Assembly (NCBI GenBank): GCA_907165065.1
Contig: OU015523.1
Coordinates: forward strand, 44,970,202-45,034,201
Length of the DNA stretch: 64,000 nt
DNA from: Caprimulgus europaeus
Taxonomy: Eukaryota; Chordata; Aves; Caprimulgiformes; Caprimulgidae
Direction of reading: 5' to 3'
The first letter of the stretch is position 1. Each line of letters opens with the position of its first letter. The position numbers were made by a program, and so were the translations under genes. The notes under the pieces are model-generated. The model saw only the letters and a list, made by a program, of their open reading frames with translations. It was not told the origin of the DNA and did not search any database. Shown in pieces: positions 24,779 through 37,565 of the stretch.

Positions 24779-24902
24779 CATTCTTAATGCTCTCAATCCG
24801 TACTGGGAACCCTGACTGTGCTGCCGCGATTAACTTCAAAGCAAGATAAAATTGAGCAGGACCAAAATAACCCACGCGCTTGGCTCCACAAACTTCTGTA
24901 AT
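24779..24902 (-). CDS. REPS2: REPS2 coding exon 2 (second half of EH domain 1)
   Basis: This 124-nt exon encodes residues 71-111 plus the first base of codon 112. It reads [18 protein letters not shown] and continues to [12 protein letters not shown], the second half of EH domain 1. The acceptor is TCTCTTAG and the donor is G|GTAAGT. The EF-hand position of this domain ([13 protein letters not shown]) lacks the acidic residues of a calcium loop, as expected for the first EH domain of the REPS family. The exon follows the very long intron 1. The match to REPS2 is nearly continuous; REPS1 has LCGATRLGYFGRSQF here, so the AKRVGYFGP reading favours REPS2. Confidence 0.96.
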
Positions 24903-27900
24903 CTAAGAGAGAAAAGACACATTCCTGGTTAAATGTATTTCACTCTTCCAGCAAATGTAAACAACTTGACATGAACAAAGTCTTTAAAAACACTCGTGGT
25001 ATTTAAAATTTTCTGTTAAGCATATTTGTTTCAATTCAGGACATTGTTATCTGATCACATTCCACTTCGTATATCAGAGACAGGTAAGCGTTGTGCTTTT
25101 CAGAAGCATTGCTGGGTAACACTGCTATCCTGAAACAACTCACAAGTTTTCATGCCACGTAGAATTTTAATAGGAGGTGAAACAATAACATGTTAAGTAC
25201 ACTGTCCAGTAAAACATTTCTACCACAGGAGCTATGGTATTTGCAGAAAATTGCACTTAATATTAGCCCCTACAAAAACAGTTCAATTACTGTAACTGGA
25301 ACACAAACACAAGAAATTCTCCATCACACCACATGAGCAGAACACCTTTCTTTCTGAAAAATTAAGACGGCCTCAGCACTGAAGCTGAATTTCTGTGTAT
25401 ACTTCACTGTTTGCTGTTCGCTTCACTCAGCCACCTTTATGAAGCAAAAGGTCCACGTTCACACGCTCGGACAACAGCTAAACAAGCAGCAGCTACCAGC
25501 AGGTTTCAAGCACAGGCGCCAATTCTCCCATGTCTGGAGCTCCCAGATGTTCACAAACAAACCTCAGCCAGGCGTTGAGATTAGAAGGAAACCCCATTCC
25601 CTCTATACATCAATGAAACCCCCAAATTGTTTTCCTAAAAATACACCTAGGTTAGCAACACTAGTGAGGTGCATCGCCTGTGCACAGGACAACAGCAAAG
25701 CTGTGCCAGTTATTCACAGGTAAGTGCTGCTCTCTGGAAAACCCCACCCGTGGATTGCTCCCAAGCTACAACAGCATTACAGAAACTATTCCCATGTCAC
25801 ATATAAAAACAAACAGCACAAATGAATAGTCAATTTTTTCTATTTTTTTTAAATGTATATATACACATACACACACAGAGTGGTAAAATGTGAAGTGAAA
25901 CAATTCCTGAAAAAACAAATGTTTGGGAATGGTAATTCTTACTAATCAAAAGAAAATTATCTTCAAACTAATTCTTTCTTCTCTGAATCCAGCCTCTGCT
26001 TTGACTGAATGAGCTCCGCTTCCTTCTCTTCCTGTGAGTTTCAGAGATGCATGGCTTAATTCCTTGATCACAAGATGCATCAAGCAGCTTTCTTTTCTCT
26101 TAGTGCTTTAGGAAAAGGGAGATTGATTCTCTGTACAAGGACAGCTTCAATTAACCAGCAGCATTTGCCATTCCCTTTCCTCTACCTATCTGTTTTCTGA
26201 AATCACTCTGGCATTTTTTAATTATTTTTTTTTATTCCCACACACTCTGTTGCTGGCCTTACTACTTTTATTTTCTGGTGGGAATATGGGGCACTTGGCA
26301 TGTACCCGAGACAGACGGTGCCAAAGCATGATTAAAAATGGGAGTGTGCCGGGGAGGGGGGAAGGAGTGCAGGGGAACTGCTTGGAGGAGAGCTGCACCC
26401 TGTCCAGGGCACATCACACCCACCTCAGTGGATGGCACCACACAGACCCTAGTGTTGCAGAGAGCTCCCCACTGCCATAGTGAGGAACACTGCCTCCTGT
26501 AGGTCCCATCGCAGCAGCGGGTCCCCTGACAGCAGCCTATGGGGAGCTGACACCACAGTGGGTGCCCACCTGCCTGCAGCGTGGACCTGCTGCTGGGACA
26601 GCCCATCACAGCACTGGCACTGCTTTGGGAGGGGTGGCAGAGCAGCAGTACCATTTCTGAACTCCAAAGCAGGTACTGGCTTCCTTCCTCTCATCCCTGG
26701 ATGCTCCTAATCCAGCCAGTCCTACTGCCCACATCTCCCACTCCCACTCAGTCCTTTCCCACTAGTGGCCCCGGCTCTGTCTGACGCAGCAGTGTGGAGC
26801 AGAGCCGAGCGGGTTTGACCCAGGACATGGAGCACACACTGCAGCTGCAGCCCAGCCACCTCCCCAGGGGCACAACCACACAGGCACACCAGACCCCTAC
26901 AGCTCTGGGGACAACGCTGTCGCAGCAGGCAGGCGGGAAGCCACCAGCCGGGGACTTGCTGCATGTCCCAGGTGCACAATTTCAACAACGTGGGGAGAAG
27001 CCAGATGGAGAAGGGGCAAAATCAAGCTGAAATTCGGGCTGGTTTGTCATGGGAGAGGTTTGTTGAGCAAAGGCCAGCACAGAACAAAGCAGCTTAAGTA
27101 AGCCAGGCACCCGCCTGCACCCAGGCCCTCCCAGGGAGCGTGTGGGTGCTCACCTCCTGCCCGACCCACGGACGGTGCCCAGGAGGGAGGCTGCTGTGCT
27201 GCAAAAAGAGCACACAAAGTCCCCAGGTGTACAAGGGGTGTACCCGAGAGGGATTATTCTCTTCTTGGGCTCCTTTCCTGCCATGGCATCCTACGCTAGC
27301 TGGCACAGAGCAACGGCGTTACCATGATCTGCATTTCCCCTCACTGGCTGCTGTAAGGAGGAAACATTGAGCAACTGGGACTTTCATGCAGGGATTTCTG
27401 ATGCTATCATCTTCCTGAAAAGATACCGAGCGTTAATTTTTCTTATCTTTTTCTATACTTTGAGATATTGGAGTTGCTGAATGCCATAAATGCTCTGCTT
27501 GCTCCTGATATGGAAACATGAACATTTTACTCTGATCAAGCAAACTAAAAATTTTTATCAAGGATACAGCATCTGTCAAAAATACAGTGTTGTTTCTCAA
27601 GCACACTTACAGCCAACCAACCTAAAGCTGCCTCTCTGTAATTCTGCTCTTTGGTGGTAAGAACAGAAATATATTTTGTATGCACAAGCTCTTCTGTGTT
27701 ATTTGTGCAACTAATTCCTCATCTCTGTTAATGGCCCAGTGCAAACAATGCAAGCTAACAGAGTAGTCAAATTTAATACACAATTAATTGTAGGCTTTCA
27801 CATAGACTGATTGCAGGTACAGGCATTTACTCAGGCATTATCAGGTTCCTTGTACAGTTCAAGAAGAGGGTCTTGGGTTCCTTCCAGACAGCATTTCATA

Positions 27901-29078
27901 CTACCTGCTTAGAGCTGCTAACAGGAGCAGCCCCTCGATCCAGCAGCCACAGAGGCAGGTGGCAGATTAGCCCTTATCCAAAATTAATTCCTCAGAACAT
28001 GCAGCCTGCTCCAATTTCCACAGCAGCTTAAACTGAGAACTGCATTATTTTTTTGTTTCCCAGTTTTACCTTTTGCAGGGTCAGTGCACACAACCTCTTG
28101 ATGGGCAGATTACATTTAGTGATACACAATACTGAAGTTAAGCTAGTTTGTGCAATACACTATTCAGAGTCTCCAAGATCCATCTGCATTAAAGGCATTG
28201 CATATGAATGTGATATGGAACTTTTTCAGGCTGAAACTAGACTCTTTAATAAAGCAGAGAGTACTTTGGAACTATGATACATGAAAATATTCCCTGAAAT
28301 ACAGGGGAAACATCAGCTCTTCTTTCATTCAACTGGTCTTTAAAAACAAGTTCTTTCTATCCTTTCCTGTTGTCAGTTTGGTTTGCATATCTTTCAGCAA
28401 GCTAGCAAGGAAAGAACTGCTATTTCGTGCTCACGCGCTGCTAAAAAGACACGTATAAATCAAAGCAACTTCAAGGGATTTTAATACAGAACTATTGACA
28501 GTCAATTTTCATTGCAATTTTTTTTAATTCTTCATCCAAAAACTGTAATCCCCCAGTGACAGCTGAATATTGAAGAAAAGCTTAACGAAGAACATGTTGG
28601 AAATAATTTTTCATGGTGGCAGGTGACATGTTGCTTGCCAAATCTAACCTCAGGACGATAAACAGAATTAGTTAAAAATTGATCTTTTCAATGGTTTGCG
28701 AGGCAAGAAGACAATGCTGAGTGGACTGAGTTTAAATTTACTGCAAAGTGTAACTGCTTACATGAAACAATTTCACAGGTAATTTGTCAATTAAGGGAAA
28801 AAGTTTATTCCACACAATATGCGAAAACAACACTTCTCAGAGGAGGATGGAAAGCTGTAGTGTCTAATCTCGTGTTTGTTCTCAGACAGCCCTGGAACAG
28901 CACCTCTTAGCTCAATGGGTTTTCAGCAGGTACCCTTAAAACACACATTCTGTACACAAATTGCACTACCTTTCCTATCAAGAAGCCATAAGAAGGGAAG
29001 AAAGAGCAAGATCTAGATGCCTGCATACCTTTCTGACAGGCCAGAAATTTTTCAATGGTATTGTAAAAATGCATACTT

Positions 29079-29103
29079 AAAAAAAAAAAAAAAAAAAAAA
29101 AAA
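29079..29103 (+). repeat. Poly(A) tract, about 25 bp
   Basis: An uninterrupted A run followed by GAGAGAT. No recognisable retroposon body precedes it. Confidence 0.85.
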
Positions 29104-30360
29104 GAGAGATCTCCAATGCGTCAACATTAAAATTTAAAATGTAGCTACAAGCTTTTCGGAAGAGTGGTTGTTTTAAATAACCGCTCTCCATGTGAACTTC
29201 TAAGAGAAAAACTTTACAACTTGAGATGCTGGAAGACAGAGCAGATTTTTGTATTTATTATCCTCTCTCTGCTCTGCTCTATCGGCTGACAGTGAGTGTT
29301 ATTTTTGTAATTGCTCCTTGAAGACATCCCACATGAAGCAGCTTTTCCCAGCACAACCTGACATTGTTCCAGCTCTCCCCAGTTCTCTCCAAACAAGTTT
29401 CCACTGCAGTCTCCAAGAGCACTGACCTCTCAAACACCCTGGGCAGGTCCAATTTAGATTGCAAGAGCTAAACTTCAGGAACTGAACACAAGCCTAAGGA
29501 TGAAGTTTGTTTTCCATAAGTACAAAAAGAGGTAAAATCAGAAACAACTATTCCATAATCCTATGGACAGGTGGAGATGACCATACTGCAGCCTCAAGGG
29601 AAAGGTTTTCAAGACAAAGGTAGACCTGGGATTTTTGCTTTTTCCTTTAGCCACTAGCACTGTTACAGCACCCTCTGTACCTGGCTGGCACACAGTTCTT
29701 GTCTGTTTGGCCCCTCTGTTGCTACCTGCCACATAGATGGTCACTGCCTGTCATTTGTGGTCAAACCCAGCCCAAAGGCGCTCAGATCTCTGTGCGGGTC
29801 CTGAGACTCTGCAAGGAGCATGTGTAAGCTGAATGCAAATTCCACTCCCTCGGAAAGAAAAATAAAATGAGCATCACTGGCTACTACATTAAAGAAAATT
29901 TTCTCACTGCACCTTCCATCTCAGTCCAGCCCCAGAAAGCACAATTTTTTTACTTCTCCTTGCTCAAGCTGTAATGAGGTAGAGACATTTTCCAGTTCAT
30001 CAAGTGCTTTTGCATTTTAAGGAATAAGTTGAAAAGCTGCTGCTGTTAGCTGATGCACAGCTCATGCCCATGGCTCTCCAGAGGATGACCAGCTGGGATG
30101 CCACAGCTCAGACCTCAACCATGGAGCAACCCAAGGCTCCCTTCTGGATCAACCACTCTCTAACTCTTTGAAAGACAAATGTTTGCAGCAGTGGCTTATC
30201 AACAGTTTATCTCAAAATTGTGTCATGCATCTGACCCACTTTACACCTCCCCCCCCCCTTTTTTTTTTTAATTTGTGTTTACAGAGTCTTTGATCTGCTT
30301 GTTACAGACAAGTTTTGCTGCATTCTTTACCAGGTATTTCTTTCTGAATGGATCATTCTT

Positions 30361-30390
30361 CAGATATCTGTAACTCAGATATCTGTAACA
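30361..30390 (+). repeat. 15-bp tandem duplication
   Basis: CAGATATCTGTAACT is followed by CAGATATCTGTAACA. There are two near-identical copies, and each contains the palindrome CAGATATCTG. Confidence 0.8.
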
Positions 30391-30469
30391 CTACCCAGAG
30401 CCTAGGGCTACATCTCTTTCTTCATTATTTAAAGCTAAGTAAGAAACACCACATCCTGATCCAGGAGGC

Positions 30470-31332
30470 TTGCTGCCTGGGAAGGCAATAGGTGATGGAG
30501 CAGATCATCTTGAGTGCAATCACACAGCACTTACAGGCCAACCTGGTGATCAGGCCCAGTCAGCAGGGGTTTATGAAAGGCAGGTCCTGCCTGAATAACC
30601 TGATCTCCTTCTGTGACAAGGTGACCCGCTTAGTGCTTGAGGGAAAGGCTGTGGATGTGGTGTACCCGGACTTCAGTAAAGCCTTTGACACCGTTTCCCA
30701 CAGCATTCTCCTGGAGAAACTGGTTGCCAATGGCCTGGACAGGCACACTCTCTGCTGGGTTAAAAACTGTCTGGATGGCCAGGCCCAAAGAGTGGTGGTA
30801 AATGGAGTTAAATCCAGTTGGAGGCCAGTCACAAGTGGTGTTCCCCAGGGCTCAGTGTTGGGGCCAGTCCTGTTTAACATCATCATCAATGATCTGGATG
30901 AGGGCATTGAGTGCACCCTCAGTAAGTTTGCAAATGACATCAAGTTGAGTGGATGTGTTGATCTACTTGAGGGTAGGAAGGCTCTGCAGAGGGATCTGGA
31001 CAGGCTGGATCAGTGGGTGGCAACCAACTGTATGAGGTTCAACAAGGCCAAGTGCTGGGTCTTGCACCTGAGTCCCAACAACCCCATGCAACACTACAGG
31101 CTTGGGGCAGAGTGACTGGAGAGCTGCCTGGCGGAAAAGCTCCTGGGGGTGTTGGTTGACAGCAGCTGACTATGAGCCAGCAGTGTGCCCAGGTGGCCAA
31201 GAAAGCCAATGGCATCCTCGCCTGTGTCAGAAACAGTGTGGCCAGCAGGACCAGGGAAGCCATCTTTTCCCTGTACTCAGCATTGGTGAGGCTGCACCTT
31301 GAATACTGTGTCCAGTTTCAGGCCCCTCATTA
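30470..31332 (+). mobile_element. CR1 LINE internal reverse-transcriptase fragment
   Basis: An open frame of 207 codons (30492-31115) encodes the middle of the CR1 ORF2 reverse transcriptase: [15 protein letters not shown], palm motif A in [15 protein letters not shown], then [20 protein letters not shown]. The catalytic F-A-D-D box reads FAND here, so one metal-binding Asp is lost. A frame break follows near 31115, after which [19 protein letters not shown] continues in another frame. Homology stops at about 31332 without the CR1 3' tail. It is antisense to REPS2 and not functional. Confidence 0.93.
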
Positions 31333-34300
31333 CAATCTTATTGGGAAGTTTAAGAACCACCATTCCTGAGAAACATTTGACAACATCCACACCAAGTAAA
31401 TTATTATCACAAAAGCAGTGCCTACAGAATTAGGTCAGAGGCTGTTATATACATTTGCTGATACTTCATTCTGTCTTTCCTTTGAAAGAAAAGCCTAGCA
31501 CCACCTCCACTAAACACATGCCTTTAGGAATGTATAAAAAGCCTACAGGATGGTGAAGGAGATGAAGCAAATTATTTTCAAATCTCCTTGCCTTTTTCTT
31601 CTTACTATTTGGAAAATGTCCAAGAACAGTGTCCATCCACCTAAAATTGTTTTAGCTGTGCTTCATATTCACTAGTTTATATAAAATTCATATAAAATCT
31701 TATCCAAGTCAATAAATACAGCTTGTGCCAATAAATTTGTATAGGACTGTGAGTGAAATTTTAATAAAGGTTATTACACTTGGAACACAAACATAAAAAG
31801 CCTGAAAACATGTTATTCCAGATTTAATAACTCAGCATAAGGATACCAACAAGCAGTATGGATTTTTATAAAGGTATGAGTCCACTTATTCACTGAACTG
31901 CTTCACATTCTTTGTAGGTAATCAGTTCCTCAGCATCTGGATATGGAAATGCACATATTCAGTAGGTCACTCTCCGAAATGCTGCACATATAGCTTTGCC
32001 AAAATCACTATTAACACCTGAGATCCCATGGAAATCTGCAGAGTACACAGAATTGAGTTATGGGTACTTTATCTGCTTTTCAAATCTTACTGTAGAAGCA
32101 AGGGAGTTAGCACAATGTCCCAATTAAAATGACAAGTACAGAGCTGTCACATCATCCCACCCAAACAAGTAGATTGCAGGAAGCTTCCACAGGGCTTATC
32201 TGAACATCTTCTGATGCAAGTCCCTGCCAAGAGCATTTCATTCTCCTGGTCATTAGACATCAACTTCATAAAGCTCATCCTACAGATGGTTAATATCATA
32301 CATCTCATATATCATAAGCATGTTTCTTTAAATGCACCAGTCATTCCAAGGATGTCTGTTCATTTTCCTGCTCACCCCTTCTCTTCCAAGAACATTATCT
32401 AGGGACATAGCACAGAGACGGTCCAGGACGCGAGAAGAGAACCCAGACCCTCTGACTCCATTATCCTGAACCCCCTTACCCAAAAGCAACTGACATTACG
32501 AGAGAAGCTTTGTGGAGGCAGGATACAACTATCCACACTGGAATTTAGCCAGGACTGGCACTAAGCCAATCAAAATATGCATCCGTTCCTAAAACTTTAA
32601 TTTTCTGGAGGCTGAACTGAAAATAGTATCTAACCCTTACTACCAGTGAGAGTGAATGGAGAGCTCCTCTTTAGCTTAAGTGGAAACGCTGCGTTTTGCA
32701 CAGAAGCTGCACCAGCACCCTTTGGGAATGAAAATACAGGGCGATCACATGAATGCTAAAGGACAACACTATTTTTATCAAGGACAGATTTTAGGGAGAG
32801 GTAGTATATCCTTGTGTTTTTATCATTTTAGACCGCTTCAGCAACCAAGCTGTTAATTATTTCAAGGAATACTTTGCACAAGCAGCATTTCCATTAGCAT
32901 ATTTTCATCTTGAAAGTACATTTATAAGCTTGAGTTCATTATTTAGAATGATGTTTCTTATGAACTCTAATGTCTTTCAATATGTCTTTCCTCAAGCCTG
33001 CTTAAAAACATTTGACTGAATCTTGAAGTTTGTTATTCATATAGAGAATCCTTATCCTAACTTTTGACAAATTTTACTCTCTTAACAGTGTGCAATGGAC
33101 TGAGAAATTATTAAAAAAAAATCCCCACTGGTTTGGGTTGAACTAATTTTGTTTGTTGAAGTAAAAATTCAGTTTGAGTATTACTCATACAAAACAAATG
33201 TGTATTACAGGAACACTTCATTTTTATACATCATTAAATTAGATAGGATTTACCTTACTCTCTGAAGAAGGTAATATCAATCCTTTGTTGTGACTCACTC
33301 TTCAATAAATGAGCTAACTTACAAAGCCCAGCAACACAATTCCATTTTGTACTTGTGTTAAAATATCATAACAAAAAGCTTCACTTTAAGTAACGTGGTT
33401 TGTGAAAACACCTTCCCATCATCCATAAAGAAGTTCACCAATCTCACCTATGGCACAAAATAACTTGAAACAGCTGAAAAAATGACAAGCTTTGAGTTTA
33501 GCAGAAAGGAGACAACATCTCCTGTGGACACATCACAACATTTTACAAATAGATAATCAAAATACCTTCTCAAATCTGGGGACTCTCTTAGCACCTAAGG
33601 AAAAACAATGGAAACAACTACTAGGTATATCCTAAAGTCAAAGTACAATGAGGAAAATGGGGAGAAAGGCACGTAATCTCCTTCAAGAATGTATAAAACT
33701 TAGCAGTAATCAGAAGCCTCTTGATACTTCCCCTGTTAAACTCAAGCCAAGGCCACCCAAAATATGGACCTTTCTTTCTCATTCAATGGCCAAGTTTAAA
33801 GTCTTTGTTCCATCCGAGTACACCATACCGCTGTGGGCGAATCCCAGAAACAAAGCTAGGTTAACTTGCTGTCCCCATCAAGAGGTCTCTGGGACTGCCT
33901 ACAGACAGCACCAGAGGACGCTTCTACTGCCGCTATAACAGCTGCTGTATTATTTCCACATTTCTTTGCAACTACAACAAGGAAATACTTCAGGAGTCTC
34001 ACTCTCAGATGCTCTGCCAGGATAACTTTACAATCTGTTCCATTTCTATGCTTTTTCACAGCTGAAAGCATACCAAGAGCAACCAACAGTAAAAATCTCA
34101 TAACAATTACTGTTATCTTTATATACTCAGGCAAAAACATTTCTCTACTTATTTTGGAACGCAGACAGCCTTTTCTTCTCAGCAAGCGCACTTTTGCTTG
34201 TTGATGGGATGCAAACCCCTCCAGCCACCGTGGCAGTCCTGAAGTACCCAGCTGCATGTCTCAGCCAAATTAGATGTAAATAAATTCTTCATCTCAGACC

Positions 34301-35928
34301 ATAATGAAACAAGGCATCTCACCTGCCCTCTGCTTGGGGCCAAGGGACTCGGTTGCTGAGCCCCACAGGCCAGGGCTTACCTCACAGTATATCTGTGGGA
34401 TCAAATTGGTTGTAGTTGACAACAGACCAAACAGAGAGGATACCTAAAGTTGACTTGAAAGATTATAGGAAAACATTTAACATTTCCATTTTTAGATTTC
34501 AGTGGTGGCTTACATCATTACGGTACGAGGCCTGTGAGGAAATTCAGAATCTTGTGGCTTTAAAGCTTCTGTGTAAACATTAATTTCTGCTGTTTGAGAT
34601 CTACTACACATGAATTTACCCCAATTAACAAGGTAGTCTAGGAAATTAAAAGCCATGGGTGGAAATGGCTCAGACGCAGTCACTCCAGCCACTGGAAGAG
34701 GCAATAACCAAAACTCTCCTCTCAGCCATCGTCAGTATTTTACCTCATTTTGGCCAAACTCTTTTGGCCACAAGCAGCAGCAGCACCGCTGACTGCAAGC
34801 TGTTCCTCAGGTTTCCTCCCACAAACTCTTACAAACTCCTTGCCCAAAGATCAAGAGATGCCCACTTCTCCTTCCTGCTCAGCCTGCACCGAAGTCCTTC
34901 TGCAACCCTCTAGGCAGCTCAGGGGACAACGGGCAGGACAGTACCCAAAAGCACCTGCCCAGCCACAGACTTGCCGCTCCGTGGGCTCACACACCTAGGT
35001 GAGGGTTCTTGGACCAGTCTGAAACGCCTCTCACTTGGAGACACACAGAAAAAGGATTAAAGCAAATGTTGCTCAGCTTTGCTCTAAAAAAATACGGTAT
35101 TAATTGATTCAGCTTTCCCATGACTTTTGGGACAAAACTTTTAAAATGCAGGAGGGGTAACCGCCTTCACCAATTAGTGAAAGAAATAAGACCAGCCTTT
35201 AAAAATAAGCAGAGGTGGCCACCCTAAACTGAGCTGAAATTTGGATTTTCTGCTGCCGCACTGAGCTCTGGAGAAGTTGCATGACTGCCATTAGCTCCGG
35301 CTGCCCACGGGATCTGCAGGCCACCCTGCCAAAAACCCTCTTGGCATGGCCATGGCTGGTTCCCAGGGAGGGCAGGCAGCCGGGGACAAGGACAGGGGGA
35401 CAGGCGGGCTCCCGGTACAGCTCTCAGTGCTTCCACGCACAGGGCATTCCCCGGGCACGCACCTGGGAAACATACCTGCACCCACCAAAATACAGCGACC
35501 CAAATCCAACCGGTGACTGATATGTAGCAAGGCCAGCCAAAAAAATATAGCAGCAAAGTTATTAGCTGCAGGTGTCTGGATTTCACTGCAGAAAGCCTGG
35601 TACATGAATCAAAGCAGGATGGCCTCTCCCACACGAGACTCAGTTCACAGCAAGATTTTTCCCTCAGGATCTATTTGTTTTCAGCGTGCCTTGGTTCTAG
35701 TAAAGAAAAATAAGAATAAAGCTTTTCTTACACATTGATGTCTAACATACAATTTATATCATTCACTTTCTATCACCAGATTTTTTAACTCTGGCCAGTG
35801 CAATAAAGATGAGTGCTTAAACATTCAGTTCAGTAACACCTTTATGCTTGTCTCCATTAGCCTTTCCTCCCTAATCTTTAACTGCTTAAAACACCTCCAA
35901 GACCCAAATATCACTATATGCAAAAATA

Positions 35929-35957
35929 AATAATATTTATTAATTATAAATATTATT
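35929..35957. repeat. AT-rich hairpin, 12-bp arms
   Basis: AATAATATTTAT (35929-35940) pairs perfectly with ATAAATATTATT (35946-35957) across a 5-base loop. Confidence 0.7.
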
Positions 35958-37520
35958 ACTAATATAGCATAAATATATAATAAGAATCACAGCTTTTTTG
36001 TAAAATCTTCCATAGCACTACACTAAGAGATTTTTATCCAGCATTAACTTTTAGCAACATGGCTTTAAAGATTCAGCAAACTATTTAGGCAAAACTACTC
36101 TTGCTTTTTTTTTAAATCCAAAACCACTTATAAAATCAAATTCTGTATGTTCAAAAAAGGTGATCAAGAGTCATACAGAGTGCTGTAAATTATGCCTTTT
36201 CCAAAGTCTCAGAGGGAACAACTGGTGAAGCTTGTTTTCCAAGCCTTGGTCAGAGAGAGATTTGTGCAATTTAAAATTAACTGGCGTGTTATTAGGAGCA
36301 TTGCACTCAGCTGAAATGGACATAATTCACTGACAGACAGGTAATTCTGGAGTGAAATTCTGTAAAAGGATTTTCTAACCACCAGATCTGTGGCAACCCG
36401 TGTGGAACAGCTGAGGCTGGTTCACTCTGGAAAGACAAAAGTCACTAATGGCACAGCCTGTTCCTCATCTATCACAGATGCCGCATGATCCATCACACAT
36501 CACTGCCGCAGCGATTGCTGCCCAACCCTTCCTCTCCCGTCCTCTGAGACAGCATAATTTGCACTTGGAAGAGACTGTCAAAAAGTGCTTTGGACTTTTT
36601 AAAGATTTCATTCAGATACTGAAAGTATCCTTACAACAGCCCTTCCTCCACAGAAGGCATCTGCTGCACCGCACCAGGGCACTGCACAGGCTCACACAAC
36701 TGAGGGGAGCGATCCAACAGCTGAGGTTTGCAATAGGTAGGCAAATCCCCATTTAATTTCTAAGTCCTTGGCACATCTTTCCACAAACATTTATGGCTCA
36801 AAATAGCAAATTAATATGGAATAACGTAACACATGGGGCAGAAAAAAGATTGCTGATTTATTTGACTCTGAAGAGATGGGTAAAGTGGAGAGTGATCTGC
36901 AGCAGGTATTGCATGCTGATTTCAGCTCTCCAAAGGCACTAATGATCACTACAGGAGACATATACTACACCTGGAAACCAAGAAGGAAATGTCCAATAAA
37001 ATCTTAGAGATTTTCTTCTAGTAGTTGAACCCCCCACACACATCGATTTTAAGAAGTATTTTCACCATTTCTACACAAAATACTACAACTGTTTCAAAAG
37101 TTATTCCTATGTCTGTGCTTCCTCCTCTTACACATTCATGAGTAATATATTGCCATTTTTGCACTTAGCAAATGAAAGCTTCTATCACTGCCTTTCATTT
37201 CCACAGGCATATTTTATAAGGATATGAGCATAGTTATTTGTCTTCTTTCATACAAGGTACATGAGCTAGCCTTTATCTTTAAGCCTACAAGAAATATTCC
37301 TGCAATCAATCAGGACAATTCACAAACCGAGAATCACCTATGTTTGGCAATATCTGAAAACAGGGCAATAAATCTGTTTGCCTTAGAAAGACAGCTCCAC
37401 GCTTCTCTTCACAAAGCCTGTTGTGCTGCATACTCAGTATTTACAATCTGCTCTGACAGTGGCTATATTAAGCAATTGTTTTGCATTGGTCCATCGCTCA
37501 AGGAAAAGGAGCTTAGTGGA

Positions 37521-37565
37521 GATGCACTGGGAAAGAGTGGGACGCACTGGGAAAGGGTGGGACGC
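37521..37565 (+). repeat. 20-bp tandem repeat, 2.25 copies
   Basis: GATGCACTGGGAAAGAGTGG is followed by GACGCACTGGGAAAGGGTGG and a partial third copy GACGC. The copies differ by two transitions. Confidence 0.85.

Larger units (their letters stand above)
24903..30469 (-). other. REPS2 intron 1, segment between exon 2 and the internal CR1 piece
   Basis: Mostly AT-rich intron DNA. A GC-richer patch at about 26280-27350 has several overlapping open frames on both strands, but none has a recognisable protein and CpG is sparse, so I do not call a gene. It also holds a poly(A) tract (29079-29103), a C10/T run (about 30249-30271) and a 15-bp tandem duplication (30361-30390). Confidence 0.75.

Noticed and set aside
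26268-27030. Overlapping open frames in a GC-richer patch, considered as a nested gene or processed pseudogene
   Set aside because: No domain, no poly(A) tail, no target-site duplication and no consistent frame. Left as unexplained composition.
30492-31115. 207-codon open frame as a possible host gene
   Set aside because: The reading is CR1 reverse transcriptase with a lost catalytic Asp and a frame break at its end.
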